From Apostichopus japonicus (lineage: Eukaryota; Echinodermata; Holothuroidea; Aspidochirotida; Stichopodidae), in assembly GCF_037975245.1 (NCBI RefSeq), contig NC_092562.1:27044054-27108053 (forward strand): a stretch of 64,000 nt of DNA. Direction: 5' to 3'. The stretch's first letter is position 1. Each line of letters starts with the position of its first letter. The translations under genes and the position numbers were made by a program. This document shows, piece by piece, positions 51,501-63,242 of the stretch. Under the pieces are notes generated by a model. It saw only the letters and a program-made list of their open reading frames with translations. It did no database searches and was not told where the DNA came from.

Positions 51501-54500
51501 CCCTGGATTCAACGGAACAACTTGTGAAGAAGGTAATAATTTTCTCCTTGTTTATTGAAAGCAAAAGTATACATGACATATATTTTGAAAGATAGAGATT
51601 CTGCATAATGGACTTGCAAATCATAAAAGAAAAAAAAATAATTAAACTTCACATGTAATCCATTTTACCCATCTCACCCATGTTATAACACAGATGCATA
51701 TAAATGCGCAATATATTCAAGTCGAAAACGCTATTATAAGCAACTGTACAATTCGGTTCGGCTGTCCATTTCGCTTCTCATTTAAAATATATGATGTTGA
51801 TACAGGACAGGAAGCAATTGCTCAAGTCTACAGTTTCAAAGCTTTAGACCTTGTATCTTGTATTAAAACGTATGATATTGATAATAAAAACAATAAAAAA
51901 CAACAACAGTTATCATATCTGCAGAAAGAAAGGCATTTCTGAAATGGTGATTTTTAGGCCTTATTTGTACACCAGTTCGTTCAGAATGTTGAATTTGCAG
52001 GTTAATTACAGATAGTATTAACTTACCTAGAGTAGCAAGAATGGTTTTTATGCAATCTCACTCAGTACACAGAACCTTATTATTTTATTATTTCAAGAAC
52101 AACATTTACAAATATCTCACAGTTTCAAAATCTCAACTAAAACATATACCCTTGGTTGTAACGCAGCATGTCGATGACTGTGAGATAATATCAGTAAAAT
52201 CAGCTTGACTCATCCAATCATGTTCCCATGAAACTAACATCAATTTAATTCAGGTTTTTATAGCCAAAATATTTGTCACGAGGCTGTATATAAGGGTTTT
52301 ATGGATCCTCATATATGGACATTGTCAAAAAATACATTAAAGGGTGAATGAATCCTATTTTGTTATTTTTATATAATTACCTAATGTGTTGATGACACTG
52401 ACGTCAATTTTACTGGCCTCATTATATGATATTGTTTAAAACGCTTGAAACATTTAATAGTTATGACAATAAACCTTCCGTTTTTTTGTTTCTTTTAGTC
52501 TTCCAAGAATGTAAGGTTCTGCACTTAACATAAACATGCAGGTTCTGTGTTGACTGGGAACTGATGGAGTTACATGTCCGTTTGGTAATAGCACTGACGT
52601 TAAGGTGCTTCTCATTTGACTGTATTTTAAATGATTTATCTTTCCTGTTAGTTTGCGGAGGTAACAGATATGGAGATTCATGTAAAAAGCAATGTTCTAG
52701 CACTGACGAACCTGGCAAATGCAGTAGTTACCTTTTCTGCCTCGCCCACCCATATGGCTGTAGCTGTAACACAGGGTGGATGGGTTTGGACTGCCTTACC
52801 GGTAAAGCTTTATATATATATATATATTTTATTTATATTTATATATGTTCCTATTCCATCATGTTTTGTAAAAGTTTTATCATTCCTACTGTATAGTATA
52901 ATTTTAGTATTTGTGGGTTTTGGAGTTTAAATTCAGATAATGTCTTTTCCAGATTTAGCCAAAAAGTCCGGTGTTTGAAAATTGGCATGACCCAACAATT
53001 TATAAGGGTAACTAATGGTAGTGTGGGGCGGGGATTGTGTGGGTGGTGATGCAGGTGGCCAGCATTATGAGATTTTTTCCAGTTACAGAGTTTCAGTGCT
53101 AGGGACGGAATGTAGGTTCGAGAGATGAATTTGTGTACGAGGGATGGAATTTTAACCAGATTGTTTATGTGTCATGTTAGCGAGGTAATGTTAGGTCACT
53201 ACCCCATATATTGCTGAAACTTCACTGAAAGTTCCTATTAGACACATAATGTAGTCAGTAAGAAATTTAACTCTGTGTTAACTAAAGTGTTCCTGATATT
53301 ACAGTCCTCCAGAACTTGTTGCACATATTTCACTGACAGTGTTGTCTTTGCGATTCTTCCCAATTGTGGACACTACACTACTACACTACTTATACTTTCC
53401 AAAACAAAATGTTACAAAGCTCAGAACAATTTCGTTGCCTTACTCTTTGCAAATGATGTAAAATCTAATGTTATACCAGCAATCAGTTAATCTCAAAGAG
53501 GAACATTTCATGTCAATGGGTCACGATGTGGCCATACAGTATAAAGATGCTTTGAAATGAACCCTGAACCCTGAATGGTTGCGTGAAATTATTTTTGTAG
53601 TAAAAATGTAAAGATTCAAGACTCTTAGTGGCTTACCTCCCTCTCTAGTACCATGTACACACCTTTTGTCTCTCGCGTGTCCTTCTTTCGCAAATTAGCA
53701 TAATATCTCAAGTTATCAATAATATTTTTTAAACCCTATTTAATGAATTTGAGAAGGGGGATTAAAATTGTTGTAAGAATTGGAAAATGGTATAAACGAC
53801 ATCAACGTTTTATAAAAATATGTCAAGTGATGACGTGTATGTAACTCTCTCTTTTTTTTGGCTATTTTTTCCCTCAAGCCAATAAGTGTTTTGTTGCCAA
53901 AGCAACATCCTACATCTTAATTATGTTTTGATTTCTTCATTTTGTTGTATATTCATCATTTTATTGAATTAACTTATAGTAATTTGTTTACAACAATTAA
54001 GCTAAGACAAGTGACGATGGTCTTCACATTCCATCCCTCGCACATTCTGACGTTTCGGCTATGACCCTGTTATGTTATCACACTAGTTTATTGACATGTA
54101 AAAATGAAATTTTAAGGAAACATCTTCAAATGAATTCATGTAGGCATATTAACTTATGCAAAAAATAAAATTGGCTTGTAGGCAGACACTTTGTGTAATG
54201 CAGTATTTCAAAAGGGAAAATAGTGGATGTTATGCAATGGTGGACCAGGTGATCAGATGGATACTTAGTCTTACAAGGTTTTGAAATATTTGTCTAAAAC
54301 ACTCAAATTAAAATGCTAACTAGATACATTGTTAATTACAAGTTGTTCCGTCTGAGTTTGAATTGTGGTGATTCCCATTATAATGTCAAGTTTTGTAAAG
54401 ACGTTTGGATGAAGTTATAATAATGCCCATGACAATGTAAATATGTGATGTGATGGATGTTCCGAATTGCCAGGTCATTGTTGAAAGGCAACATTTTTAA

Positions 54501-57500
54501 CTCTAGCTAGCAATATTTAATATAAAAAATGCCAAATAATAAAAATAGGTATAATCCTCATTAGAAGATGAGGATTAAGTTTCTTAAGTTTTCTCAACAT
54601 AGTAAACAAATAGAGAAAATATATGATCATATGATATCGCAAACTGTAATAGTCATTGTAGTGTGATGAAGACTGATTTGTAAGGATTTTAAGGTAAAAG
54701 GCTGTTTAATGTGTCAACATCAATATTACCTTCTCAGTATCTGGAGGAACAATTGGTTGTGTGACACAGTAATACAGACTAAAATGGCAGTCAGACCTTC
54801 AGTGTCTTTCGTGTCTTGTTAAATTTATGGTGGATACTAAAGCTTGTCAAAATACCATGTGCATGTTTTCTGGATAATTATTAGGTATGCTAGTGTAAAT
54901 TAACCGACATTCTGCATGATACTTTTTGTAGTAAGCTTAAGTAGGAATTTGTCAATAAAAGTGATTTACATTTTACAGTATTAAATAAAAAAAAATCCAT
55001 GAGTTCCAACTTCATTTAAATAAGCAAGTTCTTCACTTTGACATCAGAATGTGATTCAGCAAACTTTGGAGCCAGCTGCCTACAGACCTGCCACTGTCAG
55101 TCTGGGCAGTGTGACAGATATACAGGAGTCTGTACAGGATTATCAACAGACTGTAGTAGTGGATGGACAGGGACAAATTGTCAGGGTAAGTTCTGTTTCT
55201 TGATGGATGTTGATCCAACATAACATTTGATACATTATTAGAGGAAAATGACCTGCTCTGATCTCAGACCTACTTCACTGTCATTGTCAGTCTAGCCAGT
55301 CATGTAACAGCTATACGGGGGTTTGTACAGGAGGGTGTAGCAGTGGATGGATAATGACTAATTGTCAGGGTTAGTACAATTACTTGATGCATTATAAGTG
55401 GAAAATGACTTGCTCTTAAATCAGACCTATTCCCACTGCGGTAAGTTGCCGCTCCATCTACAATCAAAATAGGTGAATCCTTTGTGTCATTAGGATGTGT
55501 TGCAGGATCCCATGAAACAGCTTCCTACAGAGCTGTTAAGGATCCATTTGTTCAATGCAATAAATATAGAGGAAACATCGACAGGCAGTAAATATCTGAT
55601 CATATATCTTAAATCCTGTACATTATGAAAAGTACTGTGCATTGCTTAAAACCCTAATGTTAGCGACCCCCTCCCCTCCTCATACTCCTCCCAATACGGT
55701 AAAAAGTTAGTCACTAAAATCAAACACTTATAATTTTTCGTTGCCACTTTAGGAAAAGTGCCACTAACTGGAACATTTGATATAGCAACAAGGCACTAGA
55801 TTATAAATCAATTTGAGGACTGCAGTTGAGACTGGACAAGTTGCACGAATACTTAATATATAGTTGTAAAAGGGTTCAACTACCGCTATACAATTTATAA
55901 CAAATATTACCCCTTTGGAAAATCAATGAACCACAACAAAATTTAGCAAATTATTGTTGATTCATAGTTTTCGACCAGTTTTCTCAGGGGAGGGATAATT
56001 GCCATCATATCATTAAATCGTAATTGCTCTCTTATGGATATCAAACATGATTTTAGGTTGTCAGTTAGAGGGGGGGGGGGGACAAGGTGGTTCATTGAGT
56101 TTTATCTCAAGGTATCCTGTAGTTCTAACTAACCTAATTTTGACTATACTAAACATATTGGAACATGTTATGCTGTCGCCATGGCACCACTTTTCTTCTC
56201 TGACATTTTGACATTTGTTTATGTACCATTATTTTGTGCAGAATTAAATGCGTTTTTGCCAGATGGTCAAATCTTAATTTTGGTAAAATTTAGCTTCAGT
56301 GGACAGTATCTCAAGATCTTATTTCTGGTGTACCTTCCAGAAAAGCAATTCTTCGAACTTCAAATGTTTTTTGAAACATTTGTGTTTATCCTGTAGTTCC
56401 TGATGTTTGTACTACTGACTATTATGGATCTACCTGCACTGATAAATGTCACTGCCTGGGGAATGCTGCATGTAATAAGATAACGGGAGAATGTCCAGGC
56501 CAAAAGTGTGCTCCAGGCTATGAAGTTTACATGGGAGAACATAACTGTGCAGGTATGGCGTGAGTCTGGCCTGGGAATTGAGTGACTAGATGTCAGATGT
56601 AAAATCAACATAAAATATAAGCTTTGTTCTCAAAATAAATCCATATTCTCTCAATCTTTTAGAAATTACAAATTCTTAAAAGAACTTTATTGCCACAACC
56701 AGAGTGTGGCATATATTACTTTAAGTAGAATGATGTGAGTGAGGAAATGTGTTTATTTCCCCTGAAATGACGCAGTGTTTAAAATCAATTTCATGATCTA
56801 GCAGCAAGGTTAAATTTGCCAGTCACAGGTTTCTTGGTCTGAGCTGAAGTACCACTCTTAAATTAAATTAAAAATATCAAAAGTAATCAGAATGCCCTCT
56901 GATTATTATAATTGTGGTTAACATGTTATCTTGGCGATAATTATATATCAAATTGAGAAAAGAAAGTGAGAATAAATCATCAGTGAGAAATTGAGTGCAG
57001 AATATATTCGCCTTTCTTATCATATTTATGTAAGAAAAGGATATTACATATAACCAGGGCATCGTATACAAATATATTTCAATAGCTAACAGTACAGTGA
57101 ATGAATGTAGAGCATTTTGATTTACAGAATGCCTAGGTCCACGCTTTGGGATGGACTGTGAGAATGATTGCCACTGTTCAGAAAGTTACTGCAACAAAGT
57201 AACAGGAAGTTGCTCTGGAGGTTGCAACCCTGAATGGGTGGAACTATTTCCAGCCAACTTATGCCAGACAGGTAAGAAACGTTCTGTCATGATTACATCC
57301 AGGATTGTACCACCTGGTAATATGAAATGACATTTAAAGATAACTTGGAAACATTGAAAGTCATAAAGGAAATTAATGCATATTAACATGATTCATTGAT
57401 ATAGGTAATGTGATAAGTATGTGTCTACTCCAGTTCACGTGTAGCGTTCCTTACTTAATAAACAAATCTCAAACACAGACTGTTTTATTGAAAGTGATAA

Positions 57501-60500
57501 ATATGCGCATTGCTGGGTTGTGATAAGTGCCTTTATGACTAGAACATATAGGTTCTTTGTCAGTGGCTGGTTTAATTGACGATTTATCGTTCTTTCAGCT
57601 CTAGATCAGTTTGTATCTTTGAAGCTGCTCCACCAAGGGATCTTTGATAAATGACTGATACCAGCAACATAAAAAATGTTTATATCAAAGATAATACAAA
57701 CTTGTTTATTGCTTAATGTATATTTCTGTGCATTGATAAGCAACTAAATATGCATGTTGATTATAAAACAAATGAAAACGATTTGTAAACGAAAACGATT
57801 TGTAATAAACCACAGCATGACATTATTGTACAACAATGTTTCCATTTTAGTTGTTTAGTTGTTAAGTTTATGAGATTAAGTGTTGAGTCAAGCAAACAGC
57901 TCATTTGTCTCTGTATGTATTCATAAAGTGTGCTCAGTGGAAACTTGGGGGAAGGTGGGCTGGTAATATGCTTCAGGTTTAATTTTAAATTTGCTGTCTC
58001 GGTAAGCAAGTGATGTTCATGATAATGGTCTTCACAATCTCAGTACACTCTCATCAAAATATCACGTTTGTAATCTCAGTACTTTCTCATCAAAGTATTA
58101 TCTTTGCGTTGTACTTGAAATTGATAATTTTCTTCAGTATGATCTGATATTTTATTAAGACTACTATGAGTGTTTCTCATTCTTTCCTCATTTAAGGTCT
58201 AATAGATGCCGCATATACACCCAAGAATCCTGGTATAACAGTTCCTGTGAATTGCACAGCTGCTAAGGGTCCAAGTAGTTCAGACATTAATAACTTAAAT
58301 ATTGTTCTGTCAAGTCATCATGAAAATTTAGAAGACGATGGAATTTCTTCTGAAGGGGTTACTGATGATACAACAACAATAACTGCTTCATTCATGGTAG
58401 ATAATGTCATAGATGAACAGACACTTTACTGTCAGCTGAGGAAAGATGAAAACAAATATGCAGTATATAACATAATTGTAGATGTATTTGGTGAGTAGCA
58501 TGATATTGAATATGTTACAATTGTATGTTAGAGTTCTACCGTGGTCTTTCTAGAATTGCTAAGTATTATACAGGAAGAGAATTTTTCTGTACCTTGAAAC
58601 TCTTCTCAATACACAATTTGCAATTAGTAACAGTGAGCTTACCAACACTATGGGAAGATGATCCAAAGGAGATGTCTTCAGATTTCACTAAGCATGATCA
58701 ATACCTCTAATTCTAGAGGAGAGAGTCGAGAGTACCATGACAATTATTGTCATGCTAGCAAACTCATTTTATTTGTATTTGGGAGAATTGGTTTCTAATA
58801 ACTCTGTTCAAATCAATTTATCAGTTGAAGTTCATGTTTCTAAGTAGTCACTAGTAATACAATACACCAATAGGTTAACTGAGTGTATATGTTTTATTTC
58901 TTTAGTGAACTTTAGATTCAATCTAAATTTATTTTTTTTCTTTGGTAAGGATGAATTTTAGTGAAGTCCACTTTTATCAAAATCAAAACTTTGAAATACC
59001 GTATCTCTAAAGGCAATGTTTCTTAATATTCATATTTTGTATAAATTGCTCCATGCACAATATCAGAGATCACGGACATAGGCTAATTATAACAACATAT
59101 GTCAGATTAAATTTTTGCCCATGGTTCAAAGGTCACGTTTTCGCCTTTTTAGGATTTCTTCACAATATTTACAATTGCAAACATGTGCCAGAATTCTTTT
59201 TCCGCTTTGGATAAAATTAGAATATATTATAAAAAAATGTATCTTGTGGTTTTAATCATGCAACTCATACTTAAGTCTTATTCTTACAGCGTGGTCGTTT
59301 AACTGTTCATGGCTTGCAATTTCTGCACACAAAAAAACACATGTAACAAGTGCAGGAACGATGCAGAAGCTAACCTTAGCTTCAATTTGAGAAATTTGTT
59401 TTGATTGGCAATATTTCTGAGCAGTTTATCTATTTGTTTGTGCAAAAAAAAGGCATACGCAGGATAATGGTGTAATTTACTTTCCCACCATTTCATTTTC
59501 CCTTGCGTACTGCTCATTGTGAGCAGACAAAATTTGTTACAATCCTAGAAAGTTGAAAACATTTGGTTTGAAAACAAGACAGAAATATAAATATTTTTTA
59601 TTATTATGGACGTGAACACAATGACAAAGTTTGATATAAATTTGAAAAGTTAAAAGGAAGTAATTATCGCATAAACTGGCTAGCTACCTTTGTAACATGT
59701 TTAAACCAGAACGCAAAATTGTACCGAGGTTTGATTGATGACCTCATTGTAATAGTGTATGAGCCATTGTTATCCATGTAAGGTATAATGAGGTCCCTAT
59801 CTGATATTGGCAACCAACACGCCAAGTATAAGGGTTGCGACTCGGATACACTTGTATATAGCGATAGACCATTTTCATGTCTGACGTTACACTACATAGT
59901 CCATAATGCTTTCTTTCAATAGAGGAACTGTGTTTTACAATTTTCACACTTGGGCTTCTAGATCTCCCTGTTCTGCAATCTGCTCCAATAGCAGATTTAA
60001 TAACTGATTCAACAGTCACCATCAGCTGGTCAGCCTGGAATGAAGAAACTGAAGATGGGGACCCTCCTGTTATCGGTTACATACCTTACTACAAGCTGGA
60101 ATCAGCACAGGAATGGTCAGCTGGTAGTTCTACTTCTATCAAGACCCTCGTTTTTATATTTACTGGCCTCACGCAAGATGAAAGCTACTCCTTCAGTGTA
60201 GCAGCAATACGAGAAGGAGAAGATGGAGAAGGTCAAAGAAGTCCAGAGCTAAATATTGCAACAATGTGTGCAGGTATTTTGCCTTATCTTACTACTTCAC
60301 GTTGTATTTTAACGGTTTTATAGTTCATGTAAATTATTTTGATCAGCATATTGGCAAATGTTTACTGAAAGATTTTCTTGTTAGCATCTCATTGCATTGT
60401 ATTAATCGGTGTCCTTATATTTTATTTCCCTATATTAATGAAAGGAACATGTTAATAACGAGCAAGTAGTACTCATGCCAATGCACCTTTAGTTTTATGT

Positions 60501-61914
60501 CAAATTTGTTGAAGTTCTATATGTGTTGATTATGGCAGTAACCCCCTCACGTTACACCTTTGGAAATCCCAAGGTTACTGATAAATGAACACATTAACCA
60601 TAGTTCCTCCTGGGGATAGGCCAAGTCTCATACACGTACATGAACTAAATGTTGGATTCCTTGATACTCGTAACCAATGCAGTTACGATGACGTATTATC
60701 GTATCTATTTGTGTATGTATGCATGTGACGTTCAGGACTGTGAAAAAAGAAACAGTTGGCCTTGATAATTGGTTTAATGTTACCATATCAACCCAATGAT
60801 GTTCTCTATTGATTGGGTACAGATAACACGCGTATTTATTAATTTGCGACAATGAATGTATTTATAAGTATTTGAGACAGTAATGTTGCGCTTCTTTAGC
60901 AAGTAAACATTAAACACACGAGGCATGTGAAATTGCGGTACCTTATCCGGCTACTCAGCAGTGTTGTAGATCCCGAGACTACTCTTTGTTGATGTCGAAG
61001 TGTTTGGTATTGGTCTCAGATCTTTGTCGTTACGAATATTCCATTGTTCTGGAGTCAAGACCAGCTTATATTTAATATTAAGGAACATACAATGACAAGT
61101 ATATTTGACGGTTTCATTCAAGACCCACTTAACCCTTTAAGCAGTAAAAAACAGTTTTACATTTTACACGAAAACGGTCATTTTGTTGCCTGAGTTTGTG
61201 AGACGCTAAACTACGTTCACTTCACACTACGAATGATATCTCACGTATGCGATCAGACTTAACACTCACCAATTTCATATGTTTGACGAAAAAATTGAAG
61301 TTAAATTGTAATTTGTAAGCTGGCGTAACAGTAACAATATCACGGTCACTATTTTTATATAGCATGCAGGTAAATATTTCTTAGCAATTTACAAGTAACA
61401 TTTTACTTTCCCAATGAAACTCCCTGACAATTTTATCGGCTTTAAAGCTTATGGCCGTACGGCTGAAAGAGACGGCAAGCCAAAGGAATCTTCTGAATCA
61501 ACACGAAAAAGACAATTAACCAATACATAAGACGAAGCCTATCATGACCATTCTTGACCTAAAATCATATGATTATATAAGCTTCATAGTCACTGAGACA
61601 ACCCGACACAAGAGTAGCTCAATACAATCGGCATTCCATTAGTTTATAATCCAGGCTATAATTATACGGCTTCAATATTGCCTCACATAAACATAAAAAT
61701 ATATTACAGAGGGAAAAGATATCAATTATTAACGGTTTACTTTGTTCACTATTAACCTGTTTAATTTTCTTGCGGAATACAGTGTTGAAATAAGTATGTG
61801 ACACAATACATATTGTTTTAAAAGGTTAGCATATGTTAACTTCAATCTCAAAACATGAGCACCAAAGCAAATGGAACTTGGTATCACACTACTGACAAAA
61901 TGATCTCGGAATTC

Positions 61915-61949
<35 letters not shown>

Positions 61950-63242
61950 ATATATTGATATATATATATTGATATATATTGATATATCTGTAGAAAGTGC
62001 AAACGGTTAACCATATTTATTTTCTACAGTACATGATGAGTTAAAGTAAAATGAAGGTTCCACGTGTTCTCTGTTAAAAATAAACGTCAAATAATTCAAT
62101 TTACGGGCTTTAAATCAGTAACAAACATTATTGGATCTCCTCGCTTCGAAGAAAAGTTTCATAGAAGTGTTATAATGACTGTATATTACCGTCGTACTAT
62201 TCAGCCGCCTAATTAAACCTCGTTTGAAACTTTCAGACAACGTAGGTTATTGTATAGTACCGTTACTCTACTTAGGATACTCTTTAAGGCTTAGCAGTGA
62301 AACCAAAATTGCCCTGCTGTCCGTGTAAACGTCAGGGAAGCCTGAAACGGAAGCCTGCTCCATTCAATTTCTTCATCCACATATTAACCGAACTTTATCA
62401 AGCAAAGAAACCAGATTCAATGTGCATCTTACAGCGAGAGACGTTTATTCTTCTTTAAAGAAAACTGGCTCACCATTAATTCCTTATATTTATCATACAG
62501 CATGGTGAGATTCACCTGTAGCATTTAAGTACATCCTTCTTTAATTAACGTTGCCTCTTATAACTTGAATTTTATTTTCATTATTCCATTTTTTACAAAT
62601 GAAGTTCCTGAGGATAGCCCTATGAATGTAGTTGCAGAAGTCGCTGGAGGAGATCAGGAAAATGTGAAAATATCTTGGCAGGTTTGAATTTTTATATTTT
62701 CATTCTCCGAGATATTGTCAAGTTCTTCATTATACCTGAATGCCAATACCATTGGAAATGGCTACAATTTTGTCGATTTTTATATTATTCAGTAACATTC
62801 CTGTTTTTATCAAACCTTGTAGTTGATACGAAGCCATTAATGAACGTTCTTTCAAGGGAAAATGATGCAGAAAAGTTGGCTGCCTGACTTCATGCTTTGC
62901 TTTGGTAAACAGGGTGGCAGCTTATCTCGCTGGATTTGATTGTCCCAAAGCATAAGAACACTTAATGTTTTACACTTGTAATTGTATTTTAATCCGTTCT
63001 GTTAACCTAGGTTCCCACTGATGACATATCATGTAGTTCTGGTGTGACTGTGTTAACTATATTCTATGCATCAATTAACTTGGAAACACTACACGAAGGC
63101 GAATATAACATAACAGATCCTTCAAATACCTCATTGACGCTAACTGATCTGAAGTCAGAAGGAAATTACAGCATCCAAATGACGCTGGCAACAAGTGGAG
63201 GTGAAAGTTCTAGCAGTGATGAGATTTACTACTATGTACCAA
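45507..63242 (+). CDS. Receptor with Tie-like ectodomain (SP-Ig-Ig-EGFx5-Ig-FN3-FN3...), 3' end outside the window
   Basis: Twelve exons, all with GT-AG borders and compatible phases: 45507-45582, 48387-48707, 49532-49798, 51398-51532, 52652-52801, 55048-55185, 56397-56552, 57128-57271, 58197-58490, 59962-60273, 62605-62681, 63011-63242. They code a signal peptide, two Ig-like domains, five EGF modules, a third Ig-like domain, one FN3 and one split FN3. Established knowledge: Ig-Ig-EGF-Ig-FN3 is the order in Tie/Tek receptors, which have three EGF and three FN3. No stop was found. The cytoplasmic part lies beyond the edge. The closest relative in the window (the minus-strand locus) leads from the same FN3 into PTP domains, so a phosphatase is as likely as a kinase. 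It seems intact as far as seen. Confidence 0.8.
45988..46570 (+). repeat. Duplicated segment, copy in intron 1
   Basis: Closely matches 44228-44777, for example TCTATGGTATCTATGATCTC at 46001 and 44241. Small indels distinguish the two copies. Confidence 0.85.
46771..47024 (-). repeat. Dispersed repeat, copy 4 (inverted)
   Basis: On the minus strand it begins GGCGCGTATCTTGGAATTTG and runs through GCCGAGGGAGGGGCGAAGC and CTTGTAAGTTGCATCTAAGC to a poly-G run, in the same order as copy 2 at 26116-26365. Confidence 0.75.
47107..47200. repeat. (TG)n microsatellite
   Basis: TG runs broken by TATG, CTG and CG, in intron 1 of the receptor gene. Confidence 0.9.
47201..48386 (+). other. Rest of intron 1
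   Basis: AT-rich; nothing recognised apart from the polypyrimidine stretch and AG at the 3' end. Confidence 0.5.
48387..48707 (+). CDS. Receptor exon 2: Ig-like domain 1
   Basis: A 321-nt exon, phase 1-1. It holds a Cys in HYQCHLSES and another in GVFGCEAAL, with a Trp (KSFRTVWTRN) between them, the pattern of an Ig fold. Acceptor CAATAG, donor GTGAGT. Confidence 0.75.
49532..49798 (+). CDS. Receptor exon 3: Ig-like domain 2
   Basis: A 267-nt exon, phase 1-1. It ends with the DDAGVYECHIHNE box, the D-x-G-x-Y-x-C signature of an Ig F strand, preceded by FRWLKDN. The B-strand Cys is not evident (IGMKITGS), so the disulphide may be missing. Confidence 0.8.
49799..51397 (+). other. Receptor intron 3
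   Basis: AT-rich intron; no repeat or gene recognised. Confidence 0.5.
51398..51532 (+). CDS. Receptor exon 4: EGF module 1
   Basis: A 135-nt exon, phase 1-1. It reads CSAHRWGLDACDGICDNCYN, then GGICNETSGKCICAPGFNG, then TTCEE, a Tie-like EGF/laminin-type module with eight cysteines. Confidence 0.85.
51533..52651 (+). other. Receptor intron 4
   Basis: No gene recognised. An open frame at 51694-51942 has no splice-site or motif support. Confidence 0.5.
52652..52801 (+). CDS. Receptor exon 5: EGF module 2
   Basis: A 150-nt exon, phase 1-1. It reads VCGGNRYGDSCKKQCSS ... GCSCNTGWMGLDCLT. The cysteine spacing fits an EGF/laminin-type module. A short (TA)n begins a few bases into the following intron (52808). 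Confidence 0.85.
52802..55047 (+). other. Receptor intron 5
   Basis: A 2.2-kb intron. It has a short TA-rich stretch at 52808-52845; otherwise nothing was recognised. Confidence 0.5.
55048..55185 (+). CDS. Receptor exon 6: EGF module 3
   Basis: A 138-nt exon, phase 1-1. It reads ECDSANFGASCLQTCHCQSG ... GVCTGLSTDCSSGWTGTNCQ. The donor is GTAAGT. Confidence 0.85.
55268..55369 (+). CDS. Truncated duplicate of EGF module 3, phase-compatible
   Basis: A 102-nt copy of the 3' two-thirds of exon 6, with acceptor ATCTCAG and donor GTTAGT. Read in phase 1 it gives LLHCHCQSSQSCNSYTGVCT then GGCSSGWIMTNCQ with no stop. It lacks the first cysteines. The intron between would be only 82 bp. It could be a skipped relic or an alternative exon. 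Remnants of a further copy follow to about 55435. Confidence 0.5.
56397..56552 (+). CDS. Receptor exon 7: EGF module 4
   Basis: A 156-nt exon, phase 1-1. It reads VPDVCTTDYYGSTCTDKCHC ... NKITGECPGQKCAPGYEVY ... HNCA. Acceptor CCTGTAG, donor GTATGG. Confidence 0.85.
57128..57271 (+). CDS. Receptor exon 8: EGF module 5
   Basis: A 144-nt exon, phase 1-1. It reads ECLGPRFGMDCENDCHCSES ... VTGSCSGGCNPEWVELF ... LCQT. Acceptor TTTACAG, donor GTAAGA. Confidence 0.85.
57272..58196 (+). other. Receptor intron 8
   Basis: AT-rich; nothing recognised. Confidence 0.5.
58197..58490 (+). CDS. Receptor exon 9: Ig-like domain 3
   Basis: A 294-nt exon, phase 1-1. It starts GLIDAAYTPKNPGITVPVNC and has a second Cys in QTLYCQLRKD near the end. 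The spacing suits an Ig-like domain between EGF and FN3 parts, as in Tie receptors, though the fold is inferred from position and cysteines only. Confidence 0.65.
58491..59961 (+). other. Receptor intron 9
   Basis: AT-rich; short open frames only. Confidence 0.5.
59962..60273 (+). CDS. Receptor exon 10: FN3 domain 1
   Basis: A 312-nt exon, phase 1-1. It reads DLPVLQSAPIADLI ... VTISWSAWNEETEDGDPPVI ... YIPYYKL ... ESYSFSVAAIREGEDGEGQ. It has the FN3 core Trp, the Tyr of strand C and the YxFxVxAxxxxG pattern. It resembles FN3b and FN3c of the minus-strand locus. Confidence 0.85.
60274..62604 (+). other. Receptor intron 10
   Basis: Holds a (TA)n tract at 61914-61990. From about 61990 onward it is the start of the inverted duplicate of the minus-strand locus. 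No exon was seen. Confidence 0.5.
62605..63242 (+). CDS. Receptor exons 11-12: split FN3 domain 2
   Basis: Exon 62605-62681 (77 nt) reads VPEDSPMNVVAEVAGG ... VKISWQ. Exon 63011-63242 (232 nt) reads VPTDDISCSSGVTVLTIFYA ... LTDLKSEGNYSIQMTLA ... IYYYVP. Phases 1-0-1. Nearly identical to FN3a of the minus-strand locus (29791-30428). Confidence 0.85.
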
